The position numbers and the translations under genes are program-made. A stretch of 64,000 nucleotides of DNA from Primulina eburnea. Its lineage: Eukaryota; Streptophyta; Magnoliopsida; Lamiales; Gesneriaceae. Below are positions 25,776 through 36,749 of this stretch, in pieces; the stretch's first letter is position 1; each line of letters begins with the position of its first letter. A model generated the notes under the pieces. That model was not told the origin of the DNA. It did not search any database and saw only the letters and a list, made by a program, of their open reading frames with translations. The DNA is taken from positions 1-64,000 of the forward strand of contig NW_027330847.1 in the NCBI RefSeq assembly GCF_022965805.1, written 5' to 3'.

Positions 25776-26286
25776 TTCCCAAAGTTCTATTGACAACTTC
25801 AGTTTGTCCATCCGTTTGAGGATGACAAGTAGTAGATTACAACAATATTGAGCAAAGTTTAGCCCATAAAGTAATCCAAAAATAGAATCCCTCCCCTTCT
25901 TAGTCCTAGGCAACCCCAAAATAAAGTCCATAGAAATGTCAATCCAAGTTCTTTTTAAGAATAGCACGCAAAAGTGTTCCCAAAGTTCTATTGACAACTT
26001 CAGTTTGTCCATCCGTTTGAGGATGACAAGTAGTAGATTACAACCATATTGTGCAAAGTTTAGCCCATAAAGTAATCCAAAAATAGAATCCCTCCCCTTC
26101 TTAGTCCTAGGCAACCCCAAAATAAAGTGCATAGAAATGTCAGTCCAAGTTCTTTTTGAGAATAGCACGCAAAAGTGTTCCCAAAGTTCTATTTACAACT
26201 TCAGTTTGTCCGTCCGTTTGAGGATGACAAGTAGTAGATTACAACAATATTGAGCAAAGTTTAGCCCATAAAGTAATCCAAAAATA

Positions 26287-26291
26287 GAATC
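26287..26291. other. Target site duplication GAATC, left copy
   Basis: GAATC directly precedes the TG of the 5' LTR and is repeated at 35047-35051. Across the element the monomer reads 'aaaaatagaatc|cctcccc', an intact satellite monomer. Confidence 0.95.
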
Positions 26292-26417
26292 TGTAAGGCT
26301 CGAGATTATTAGTCTTCATTGACGTACGACTCGGAAGATATGAGAATGCATGTCATAAGATGAAAGTATAAACTATTGCATGAATTATGGAATTTTGTGC
26401 AAGCATGGCCGAAGCCA

Positions 26418-26655
26418 TACCGCACCCGCGGTACTTGTAGACACCGCACCCGCGGTGCATGGACAGTAAGTTGGCCAAAATTTCCGTAGCATCACCGCAC
26501 CCGCGGTGCAGCAAGACCGCACCCGCGGTGTCAAGACCGCACCCGCGGTGTTGTAAAGACCGCACCCGCGGTCTACATTTTAGGAAAATGAAATTGTGGC
26601 CGAGAGCATAGCGCACCCGCGGTGCTAACATGACCGCACCCGCGGTGCTGCATGC
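26418..26655 (+). repeat. Eight CpG-rich palindromes upstream of the LTR TATA box
   Basis: Eight copies of CACCGCACCCGCGGTG or close variants lie near 26419, 26442, 26492, 26516, 26536, 26558, 26611 and 26634. Each has 6-base arms (CACCGC and GCGGTG) around ACCC and could form a hairpin or be a two-fold protein site. The 3' LTR has seven copies, having one 20-bp unit fewer. The position just upstream of the TATA box suggests a regulatory role, which is inference. Confidence 0.9.
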
Positions 26656-26696
26656 GAGAAGTCCACCTTTTCTTCTTAACGTGACACATGGCATGG

Positions 26697-26705
26697 TATA
26701 TATAT
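26697..26705 (+). promoter_or_regulatory. Probable TATA box of the 5' LTR
   Basis: TATATATAT lies about 40 bases downstream of the last palindrome and is conserved in the 3' LTR (33502) and in the truncated LTR at 46434-46442. It is the likely core promoter for the genomic RNA. Confidence 0.65.
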
Positions 26706-28246
26706 GGAATGGTGCTGATTCGTGTTTCTTCACTTCCAGCACAGAGAACCGAGACTCTCTCTAGGAATCCTCAAGTTTTCTTCAAGGTTTGAGGTAAGAT
26801 ATCTCATGATTTAGCCATCCGATTTGTATTCCGAGCTTATATTATTGTTCCTCGCATCGACGGCTACAAGGTGATGTAAGTTTTATGTAATTCTAACATG
26901 TCTCGAATCATAGATGTTGGAGAAATTGTAATATGTTAGTTATATTGGATTCTTGGCCTAGTGAGCATCGTATATTCACTATCGGGTTGAATATCGGATG
27001 TCATGCGCAATTGTTACGATTTTCCAGCATATATTGGCATGAGATTATGCAGATTGTGTGATCTTTTCATAGATATTATGATGATTATGAGTTGAGAATT
27101 GCATAATGTTGATATATGATGAGATTTGGATAGACCGGTATTGAGAAATCATGTCGTTATGCCGTCCGACTGTACCAGGATCACATATAGAATTAGATAG
27201 GTGTTGAATTGAGTTGGGAATTGATATTGTATGTCTCTACATTGCCATTTCAGATTTGGAGTGACAGAGTTTATATCCCGACTTCGAGACTTCGATTGAA
27301 TTCAACAAGAAAGGTATAAACCATGTTGTTTGGGAAGCCACAACTCAAATAAGATATTATTTGAGTTTCCCAAATCAAAATCACATACTAGAATTGGTTG
27401 TAATTAATTGTAACATGTTTATGACTTGTTTATAGAATTATATTCAAATCTTGTTACATGATTTTGCTTTGATTATAGAATTGTATTCAAGCATGTAAGA
27501 TTATTGTGATATTCAGATATGAATATGAGCATGCTTTGTTACAGGTTGATAATCATTTCATTTAAGATAGGAGAGTCGTTGACAGCCATTGTCAACTATC
27601 TAGATGTTCGGTGTATCTCAGCTTAGGAGCAGCCTTGACACCTATTGCAGTCGTTGATACAGCTCAGACCGAAGTCTAGGAATAAGACGTACAGTCACCC
27701 CGAGTGGGAGGGTAGGTGACAGCCATTGACGTCTTATTCACACCGGGATCCCTAGAGTTCTAGTCGAGTCGAGTCCAGACATGGTTTGATTCGCATTGCA
27801 TTGCATGTGCATATGATATCATTCATGATAGCATGTTTCATGTTTAATTGATTATATGCATGTATACATGTTTATACTGGGATGTGTTCTCACCGGAGTT
27901 TCCGGCTGTTGTTATGTCTGTATGTGTGCATAACAACAGGTGGGGCAGGATCTGGGTCACGCAGAGGATGAGAGATGGACATAGCGTGGTGATCTCGGGC
28001 ATAGCAGAAGAACTAGTAGTTGTACTTTTGGCATGTACTGTATTTAATTACTAGTTGTCGAATATGGTTTAAAATCAGACATATTTGTATCTTATGTTTG
28101 TATATTATGTTGTTGAATAACATAGAATCTTCTTATGTTAGCTTTCATTTGAGTTAATGTAAAAGCAAAAATTTGACCCACTTTTTATAATAATGATCCG
28201 TTTTAATCCCAAAGAAAAGAATTAGAGCCCGGGTCCCCACAACAGG

Positions 28247-28259
28247 TGGTATCAGAGCC
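28247..28259 (+). other. Primer-binding site
   Basis: TGGTATCAGAGCC, five bases after the LTR end, matches the initiator-Met tRNA 3' end. Minus-strand DNA synthesis would start here. Confidence 0.93.
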
Positions 28260-28492
28260 GTAGGTTCTGTAGACTGAGATAAGATAGAATGAGCGGGGTA
28301 GATCGAGTCTTCTTCCTTGCTTATGATGTGCTAGCATGTTTATTGCTTTTTTATTACATGTTGTTTGTTATTTGACTGATTACAGCGTGTAATAAACTGA
28401 ATCAGAACCGATTCTAGATCAGAGGTAACTGACTAGAGGAGGGCTGAGACAGTTGGATATCTTGTATTCTAATCAGTTGGATTATTAGATAC

Positions 28493-30070
28493 ATGCCTCC
28501 TAGAAGAGCAGTTGTGCCAGTACGACCACCAGCGCCAGAACAGGGTAGCACATCCGGAGATACGATGGATGTCACTGCTACGCCCATGGAGACTCTATTA
28601 AAGTGATTCCAGTCATTCCGACCACCGACCCTCAAGGGTACAAAAAATGCAATCGAATGTGAAAGCTGGTTGGAGGATATCGAAATGTTATTCGAGTCTC
28701 TGGAATATAGTGACGAGAAGCGAGTGAAACTCATTGGCCATCAACTGCAAGACGTGGCTAAGTATTGGTGGGTGAATATAAGGAGAGCACTAGAACAGCG
28801 TGGCACCGAGGTTACATGGAAAGCATTTAAGACGGAGTTCTATCAGCGATTTTTCCCGGTATCCTATCGCAAAGATAAAGGCGCTGAATTTGCAAACCTG
28901 AGGCAAGGGCAATTGAACATTGAAGAGTACGTTGCTAAATTTTCTTCCTTGCTTCGCTTTTCACCTCACGTTTCAGGTAATGATGAGGCCATGGCAGATC
29001 AGTTTATAAACGGCCTAAATCCTGATGTCTTTACATTGGTCAATACAGGGAGACCCAATAATTTCGCTGAAGCATTGAACCGTGCCAAAGGAGCTGAAGC
29101 AGGGTTGCTTAGGCAACGGAGTGTTCCGTATGTGGCTCCGAGTCCAAGACCGCCACTACCTCCAGCACAACATCCTCCTAGATTTGATAGCGGCGGTAGT
29201 AGCAGCGGGCGGAAGGATCCGTTAAAAGCAAAGGGCAAACAGTTTAAGAGGGCAGGGAGCAGTTCGTCGAGCTCCAGCGGGTCAAGACAGAGAGGTCTTG
29301 GCCAGGGTTTAGAGGCGATGAGTGGATATTGCAGTACGTGTGGAGGTAAGCATGCCACAGAACAGTGTCAGGGTGTAGTGGGCAGGTGTAACATATGCAA
29401 GCAACCGGGGCATTATGCCAAGGTCTGTCCTCAGAGAAGTGGTGCATCGAGATTCCAGGCAGCAGGGTCGTCTGCCTCAGTGACTCAGCCTGAGAGGCAA
29501 GTTTCATCTGTTCACTCATTTCAGCCGCCACCTGCACAGACTCAGCCTCGAGCCAGAGGTGGTCAGACCGGGAGCCAGCCGACCCGACAACAGGCTCAAG
29601 TATTTGCGTTGACAGAGGAGCAAGCACAAGATGCCCCAGATGATGTCATTGCAGGTAACTGTTCTCTTTGCGGTTATCCTGCTTATATATTGATAGATAC
29701 GGGCGCATCGCATAGATTCATATCAGAACGATTTGCATTATTGCATTCTTTGCCTGTTGAGTCTTTGTTAGATGTCGTGTCTATTACTTCTTCGTTGGGA
29801 AGTGGTTTGATAGCTGTGACCACGGTTAGACATTGCATCTTACGGTTTGAGGGTTATGAAATTGATCTAGATTGCATAGTACTCGGGTTAGATGATTTTG
29901 ATTGTATTGTTGGAATTGACATGTTAACAAAGTACCGAGCCACCGTGGATTGTTTCCACAAGATTGTCAGATTCAGACCAGAAATGACAGACGAGTGGAA
30001 ATTCTACGGAAAGGGTTCCAGATCTCGGGTTCCCTTGATTTCGGCTTTGTCTATGAATAAGTTGTTATAG
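28493..30070 (+). pseudogene. gag and protease part of family A gag-pol (two premature stops)
   Basis: ATG at 28493 begins MPPRRAVVP and the frame continues in register to the TAG at 30068. Codon 38 is TGA (28604), where family logic predicts a sense codon, probably Arg CGA. Gag carries the capsid region (ESWLEDIEMLFE near codon 55), a Ser/Pro-rich linker, and a zinc knuckle CNICKQPGHYAKVC (codon 299, C-x2-C-x4-H-x4-C) preceded by a partial CSTCGGKH repeat. The aspartic protease has its active site DTGA at 29696. The TAG at 30068 interrupts what should run straight into reverse transcriptase, since the same frame continues with VYAVDVQKSSP. Gag packages the RNA and protease cleaves the polyprotein. 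Because of the stops this copy cannot make a full product. Confidence 0.92.
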
Positions 30071-31679
30071 AAAGGAGCAGATGGGTTCCTTGTGTATGCT
30101 GTAGATGTACAGAAATCTAGCCCGACATTGGCAGATTTGCCAGTAGTACGGGAATTTGCAGATGTGTTTCCAGGGTTACCTCCAGTGCGAGAGGTAGATT
30201 TTAGTATCGATTTGATTCCAGGTACCACTCCTATTTCGAGAGCTCCGTATAGGATGGCACCGATAGAGTTGAAAGAATTAAAGGCACAGTTGGAAGATCT
30301 TCTAGCCAAGGGATATATCAGACCTAGTGTATCTCCTTGGGGTGCTCCGGTACTTTTGTACGAAAGAAAGATGGATCGATGCGACTGTGTATTGATTACA
30401 GGCAGTTGAATAAGGCAACGATCAAGAATAAATATCCTTTGCCTAGGATCGATGACCTATTTGATCAGTTGCAGGGATCCTCTGTGTATTCTAAGATTGA
30501 CTTGCGATCTGGATATCATCAGCTTCGAGTTCGAGATGTAGACATACCGAAAACAGCATTTCGAACCAGGTATGGGCATTACAAATTTATTGTCATGCCT
30601 TTTGGTTTAACAAATGCTCCGGCGGTATTTATGGGATTTATGAATCAAATCTTTTTCAGAGATATTTGGATGATTTTGCAATTGTCTTTATCGATGATAT
30701 TCTGGTATATTCTAAGAATAGGAATGAGCATGCAGAGCATCTCAGAATTGTGTTGCAGACACTGAGAAATGAAAGATTGTATGCCAAATTGTCAAAGTGT
30801 GAATTTTGGTTGAATCGAGTTGTCTTTTTGGGACATATCATATCTGGAGATGGTATTTCTGTAGATCCGAGTAAAGTGGAAGCTGTGATCAGTTGGCCGA
30901 GACCGACTTCCGTGCCAGAGATACGCAGTTTCATGGGTCTAGCAGGATACTATAGACGATTCATCCAATATTTCTCCCGATTTGCCAAGCCAATCACACA
31001 ATTGACACAGAAGAATGCACCATTCCTATGGTCTGAGGAGTGTGAGTCGAGCTTTCTAGAATTGAAGAAGAGGCTGACCAGTGCACCTGTCTTGATGATT
31101 CCTTCAGGTACGGGTAATTTCGTTGTATATTGTGATGCCTCTCACAGAGGTTTGGGATGTGTTCATATGCAGCGAGGTCATGTGGTCGCTTATGCCTCAA
31201 GACAGTTGAAGACTCACGAGATTCGATACCCCATTCATGATCTTGAATTGGCGGCTATCGTATTTGCATTAAAGATCTGGCGTCATTATCTTTATTGCGA
31301 GAAATTTGAGATCTATCCAGACCATAAAAGCCTAAAGTACTTGTTCTCTCAGTCGGAGTTGAACATGAGACAGCGTAGATGGCTTGATCTGTTGAAAGAC
31401 TTTGATTGTGAGATCAAATACTATCCAGGGAAGTCAAATGCAGCAGCAGACGCCTTGAGTCGAAAGGTTTGTTCCTTATCCTTATCGAAGATAGGTGTTA
31501 CGAAGCTTGTTGAAAATTGCTGTTTCTCCGGACTAGAATTTGATACAGATAGGAGGCCACTACGACTTGCTACTATTCAAGCTGAGCCAAACCTGATCCG
31601 GAGGATCAAAGAAGCACAAAGAACAGATCAGAATGTGCAAAGATCGATTCAAATGGTCAGATCAGGGCATTTGTCATAA
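30071..31679 (+). pseudogene. Reverse transcriptase and RNase H part of family A pol (two frameshifts, one stop)
   Basis: The reading frame of gag continues to about 30355. A one-base deletion in a T run there moves it, and reverse transcriptase motifs resume ([40 protein letters not shown]). A second one-base deletion near 30663 precedes the catalytic FIDDILVYS, again in a new frame. RNase H follows: CDAS near 31133, [14 protein letters not shown], and DHKSLKYL with Pro before the Asp where the family B copy has Thr, then ADALSRK. A TAA at 31677 stops the frame between RNase H and integrase. All catalytic aspartates I could check are present in the DNA, but they are not readable in one frame. 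Confidence 0.92.
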
Positions 31680-33017
31680 TATCAGGTGCGTGAGCATGTT
31701 TTGTACGTCAATAACCGTCTTGTTGTGCCAAATGTTTCAGATTTGAAGCATCAGCTTTTGTCCGATGCACACTGTAGTCGGTTCAGCATTCATCCTGGTG
31801 GCAGGAAGATGTACAATGATCTGAAGACACAGTTATGGTGGAAACAGATGAATTCAGACATCGCAGAGTATGTGTCTAAATGCTTGAACTGCCAACAGGT
31901 GAAGGCCGAAAGGAAGAAGCCCGGAGGGTTACTTCAGAGTTTAGCTATTCCAGAATGGAAATGGGATCACATTTCCATGGATTTTGTAACGAAGTTACCC
32001 CGATCTTCCCGAGGCTGTGATGCGATTTGGGTCGTTATCGACAGATTGACCAAATCAGCTTGTTTCATCCCATACAGAATGACCTACAGACATGATCAGA
32101 TGGCGGAGATATATGTTCGAGAGGTAGTCAGATTACATGGTGTGCCGAAGTCTATCGTATCAGATCGTGATCCACGATTAAGTTCACACTTCTGGCATAG
32201 TCTACAGCAGGCCTTAGGTACGACATTACACCTTAGTACTGTGTATCATCCTCAGACAGACAGACAGTCAGAGTGGACTATCCAGACTTTAGAGGATATG
32301 TTGAGAGCCGTGGTGCTAGATTTTGGCACTAGTTGGCAAGATTCCCTACCTCTTTGTGAATTCTCTTACAATAATAGCTATCAGACGAGCATTGAGATGA
32401 CACCGTTTGAAGCGTTATATGGTAAGAAGTGCAGATCTCCGCTATACTGGGATGACATTGTAGGGGTACCAGAACTTGGACCAGATATGATTCGTGACAT
32501 GACAGAGAACGTGAAAGTCATTCAGAAGAGGATGAAAACGGCGCAAGACAGACAAGCGAAATACGCAAACATCAGACGTAGACCGTTAGTATTTGAGCAA
32601 GGAGACAGGGTGTTTCTAAAGATTTCCCCCTTCAGAGGCGTTGTCAGATTTGGCAAGCGTGGAAAGTTGTCTCCAAGATACGTCGGTCCTTACGAGATTC
32701 TAGAGAAGATTGGCGATCGAGCATATCGACTGGCTCTTCCTCCTTCTCTATCTGGGTTACATGACGTCTTTCATGTATCGATGTTGCGTAAATACATGCC
32801 TGATGTTTCTCATGTCATTCGTCCAGACGAAGCTGAGCTTGATCAAACTTTGAGCTATATTGAACAACCGATACAGATTCTTGATCGAAAGGAAAAGAAG
32901 CTCAGAACGAAGACTATTCCTCTAGTGAAAGTCCAATGGAGTCGTCACGGCACTGAAGAAGCGACATGGGAGACAGAAGCCGACATGCGACAGAAACACC
33001 CCGAGTTATTCCAATGA
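31680..33017 (+). pseudogene. Integrase with C-terminal chromodomain-like tail, family A
   Basis: Same frame as the RNase H part, after the TAA at 31677. The zinc-binding HHCC region (HCSRFSIHPGG ... KCLNCQQVKAE) is intact. The catalytic triad is D (MDF, 31980), D (SDRD, 32163) and E (32271), with 35 residues between the last two, so D,D35E is preserved. Next to the Glu the sequence reads DRQSEWTIQ, whereas family B has DGQSERTI. Both differences are single transitions and probably damage. The tail VKVQWSRHGTEEATWETE before HPELFQ resembles the chromodomain of chromoviruses, which directs insertion to marked chromatin. The stop at 33015-33017 is the natural end. Confidence 0.92.
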
Positions 33018-33104
33018 TGTAAGTATTAATCTAACTCTGATGTTATTATTTTGATGCTGGCATTGATAGAATGATATTTGATTTCGAGGGCGAAATCATT
33101 TCTT

Positions 33105-33117
33105 AGAGGGGGAGAAA
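33105..33117 (+). other. Polypurine tract
   Basis: AGAGGGGGAGAAA immediately precedes the TG of the 3' LTR. It is the usual primer for plus-strand DNA synthesis. The 33018-33104 stretch before it is a short non-coding spacer. Confidence 0.9.
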
Positions 33118-35046
33118 TGTAAGGCTCGAGATTATTAGTCTTCATTGACGTACGACTCGGAAGATATGAGAATGCATGTCATAAGATGAAAGTATAAACT
33201 ATTGCATGAATTATGGAATTTTGAGCAAGCATGGCCGAAGCCATACCGCACCCGCGGTACTTGTAGACACCGCACCCGCGGTGCATGGACAGTAAGTTGG
33301 CCAAAATTTCTGTAGCATCACCGCACCTGCGGTGCAGCAAGACCGCACCCGCAGTGTTGTAAAGACCGCACCCGCGGTCTACATTTTAGGAAAATAAATT
33401 GTGGCCGAGAGCATAGCGCACCCGCGGTGCTAACATGACCGCACCCGCGGTGCTGCATGCGAGAAGTCCACCTTTTCTTCTTAACGTGACACATGGCATG
33501 GTATATATATGGAATGGTGCTGATTCGTGTTTCTTCACTTCCAGCACAGAGAACCGAGACTCTCTCTAGGAATCCTCAAGTTTTCTTCAAGGTTTGAGGT
33601 AAGATATCTCATGATTTAGCCATCCGATTTGTATTCCGAGCTTAGATTATTTTTCCTCGCATCAACGGCTACAAGTTGATGTAAGTTTTATGTAATTCTA
33701 ACATGTCTCAAATCATAGATGTTGGAGAAATTGTAATATGCTAGTTATATTGGATTCTTGGCCTAGTGAGCATCGTATATTCACTATCGGGTTGAATATC
33801 GGATGTCATGCGCAATTGTTACGATTTTCCAGCATATATTGGCATGAGATTATGCAGATTGTGTGATCTTGTCATAGATATTATGATGATTATGAGTTGA
33901 GAATTGCATAATGTTGATATATGATGAGATTTGGATAGACCGGTATTGAGAAATCATGTCGTTATGCCGTCCGACTGTACCAGGATCACATATAGAATTA
34001 GATAGGTGTTGAATTGAGTTGGGAATTGATATTGTATGTCTCTACATTGCCATTTCAGATTTGGAGTGACAGAGTTTATATCCCGACTTCGAGACTTCGA
34101 TTTAATTCAACAAGAAAGGTATAAACCATGTTGTTTGGGAAGCCACAACTCAAATAAGATATTATTTGAGTTTCCCAAATCAAAATCACATACTAGAATT
34201 GGTTGTAATTAATTGTAACATGTTTATGACTTGTTTATAGAATTATATTCAAATCTTGTTACATGATTTTGCTTTGATTATAGAATTGTATTCAAGCATG
34301 TAAAATTATTGTGATATTCAGATATGAATATGAGCATGCTTTGTTACAGGTTGATAATCATTGCATTTAAGATAGGAGAGTCGTTGACAGCCATTGTCAA
34401 CTATCTAGATGTTCGGTGTATCTCAGCTTAGGAGCAGCCTTGACTCCTATTGCAGTCGTTGATACAGCTCAAACCGAAGTCTAGGAATAAGACGTACAGT
34501 CACCCCGAGTGGGAGGGTAGGTGACAGCCATTGACGTCTTATTCACACCGGGATCTCTAGAGTTCTAGTCGAGTCGAGTCCAGACATGGTTTGATTCGCA
34601 TTGCATTGCATGTGCATATGATATCATTCATGATAGCATGTTTCATGTTTAATTGATTATATGCATGTATACATGTTTATACTGGGATGTGTTCTCACCG
34701 GAGTTTCCGGCTGTTGTTATGTCTGTATGTGTGCATAACAACAGGTGGGGCAGGATCTGGGTCACGCAGAGGATGAGAGATGGACATAGCATGGTGATCT
34801 CGGGCATAGCAGAAGAACTAGTAGTTGTACTTTTGGCATGTACTGTATTTAATTACTAGTTGTCGAATATGGTTTAGAACCAGACATATTTGTATCTTAT
34901 GTTTGTATATTATGTTGTTGAATAACATAGAATCTTCTTATGTTAGCTTTCATTTGAGTTAATGTAAAAGCAAAAATTTGACCCACTTTTTATATTAATG
35001 ATCCGTTTTAATCCCAAAGAAAAGAATTAGAGCCCGGGTCCCCACA
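33118..35046 (+). repeat. 3' LTR of family A element (1929 bp)
   Basis: It starts TGTAAGGCTCGAG and ends CCCCACA. It is 21 bases shorter than the 5' LTR: one 20-bp palindrome unit and one A in 'aaaataaattg'. Several palindromes here have CpG changed to TG or CA ('cacctgcggtg', 'cccgcagtg'). Confidence 0.95.
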
Positions 35047-35051
35047 GAATC
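35047..35051. other. Target site duplication GAATC, right copy
   Basis: It matches 26287-26291, and the satellite monomer resumes at once with 'cctccccttcttag'. Confidence 0.95.
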
Positions 35052-36749
35052 CCTCCCCTTCTTAGTCCTAGGCAACCCCAAAATAAAGTGCATAGAAATG
35101 TCAATCCAAGTTCTTTTTAAGAATAGCACGTAAAAGTGTTCCCAAAGTTCTATTTACAACTCAGTTTGTCCATCCGTTTGAGGATGACAAGTAGTAGATT
35201 ACAACTTTATTGTGCAAAGTTTACCCCATAAAGTAATCCAAAAATAGAATCCCTCCCCTTCTTAGTCCTAGGCAACCACAAAATAAAGTCCATAGAAATG
35301 TCAGTCCAAGTTCTTTTTAAGAACAGCACGCAAAAGTGTTCCCAAAGTTCTATTTACAACTTCAGTTTGTCCATCCGTTTGAGGATGACAAGTAGTAGAT
35401 TACAACAATATTGAGCAAAGTGTAGCCCATATGTGAATCCAAGTTCTTTTTAAGAATAGCACGCAAAAGTATTCCCAAAGTTCTATTGACAACTTCAGTT
35501 TGTCCATCTGTTTGAGGATGTTTGAGGATGACAAGTAGTAGATTAAGAATAGCACGCAAAAGTGTTCCCAAAGTTCAGTTGACAACTTCAGTTTGTCCAT
35601 CTGTTTGAGGATGACAAGTAGTAGATTACAACAATATTGAGCAAAGTTTAGCCCATAAAGTAATCAAAAAATAGAATCCCCCCCCCCCCCTTCTTAGTCC
35701 TAGGCAACCCCAAAATAAAATCCATAGAAATGTCAATCCAAGTTCTTTTTAAGAATAGCACGCAAAAGTGTTCCCAAAGTTCTATTGACAACTTCAGTTT
35801 GTCCATCCGTTTGATGATGACAAGTAGTAGATTACAACAATATTGAGCAAAGTTTAGCCCATAAAGTAATCCAAAAATAGAATCCCTCCCCTTCTTAGTC
35901 CTAGGCAACCCCAAAATAAAGTGTATAGAAATGTCAATCCAAGTTCTTTTTAAGAATAGCTGTCAAAAGTGTTCTCAAAGTTCTATTTACAACTTCAATT
36001 TGTCCATCCGTTTGAGGATGACAAGTAGTAGATTACAACAATATTGAGCAAAGTTTAGCCCATAAAGTAATCCAAAAATATAATCCATCCCCTTCTTAGT
36101 CCTAGGCAACCCCAAAATAAAGTCCATAGAAATGTCAGTCCAAGTTCCTTTTAAGAATAGCACGCAAAAGTGTTCCCAAAGATCTATTTACAACTTCAGT
36201 TTGTCCATCCGTTTGAGGATGACAAGTAGTAGATTACAACAATATTGTGCAAAGTTTAGCCCATAAAGTAATCCAAAAATAGAATCCCTCCCCTTCTTAG
36301 TCCTAGGCAACCCCAAAATAAAGTCCATAGAAATGTCAGTCCAAGTTATTTTTAAGAATAGCACGCAAAAGTGTTCTTAAAGTTCTTTTTACAACTTCAG
36401 TTTGTCCATCCGTTTGAGGATGACAAGTAGTAGATTACAACAATATTGAGGAAGGGATTAGCCCATAAAGTAATCCAAAAATAGAATCCCTCCCCTTCTT
36501 TTAAGAATAGCACGCAAAAGTGTTCTCAAAGTTCTATTTACAACTTCAGTTTGTCCATCCGTTTGAGGATGACAAGTACTAGATTACAACAATATTGAGC
36601 AAAGTTTAGCCCATAAAGTAATAAAAAATAGAATCCCTCCCCTTCTTAGTCCTAGGCAACCGCAAAATAAAGTCCATAGAAATGTCAATCCAAGTTCTTT
36701 TTAAGAATAGCACGCACAAGTGTTCCCAAAGTTCTATTGACAACTTCAG

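Larger units (their letters stand above)
13906..26291 (-). repeat. Satellite array, minus-oriented arm, left part (about 60 monomers)
   Basis: The same 200/201-bp monomer continues without a break in reverse orientation, up to the insertion of the full-length family A element at 26292. The deletion variant 'cccatatgtgaatcc' recurs near 14980, 18115, 19545, 21530, 22965 and 24945. Each is followed by a compound short form with a duplicated 'tttgaggatgtttgaggatg' (first at 15065, next at 18205). Another variant, 'ttgaggaagggattagccc' joined to a truncated 'ccccttcttttaag', recurs near 17000, 17350, 20570 and 23986. No unrelated DNA is seen inside this part. Confidence 0.95.
26292..28241 (+). 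repeat. 5' LTR of family A element (1950 bp)
   Basis: It begins TGTAAGGCTCGAG, ends CCCCACA, and matches the 3' LTR at 33118-35046 nearly base for base. It contains the palindrome cluster at 26418-26655, then a TATA box at 26697, so U3 is roughly the first 430 bases and the long remainder is R plus U5. Small open frames in it (for example the reverse strand of the palindrome cluster and 27848-28054) are not genes. Confidence 0.95.
26292..35046 (+). mobile_element. Full-length Ty3/gypsy family A retrotransposon nested in the satellite
   Basis: An 8755-bp element with 5' LTR (26292-28241), primer-binding site, one long gag-pol region (28493-33017), polypurine tract and 3' LTR (33118-35046), all bounded by the 5-bp duplication GAATC. 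The pol order is protease, reverse transcriptase, RNase H, integrase and a C-terminal chromodomain-like segment. That order marks it as Ty3/gypsy and suggests a chromovirus, probably Tekay/Del-like. Coding capacity is lost: stops at 28604, 30068 and 31677, and one-base deletions near 30355 and 30663. The LTRs differ by scattered substitutions and a 20-bp repeat unit, so the insertion is not brand new. It can move only if another copy supplies proteins. Confidence 0.95.

Noticed and set aside
27848..28054. Repeated 68-codon frame in both family A LTRs (also at 34653)
   Set aside because: It is present twice only because the LTRs are duplicates; no known domain and no coding pattern.
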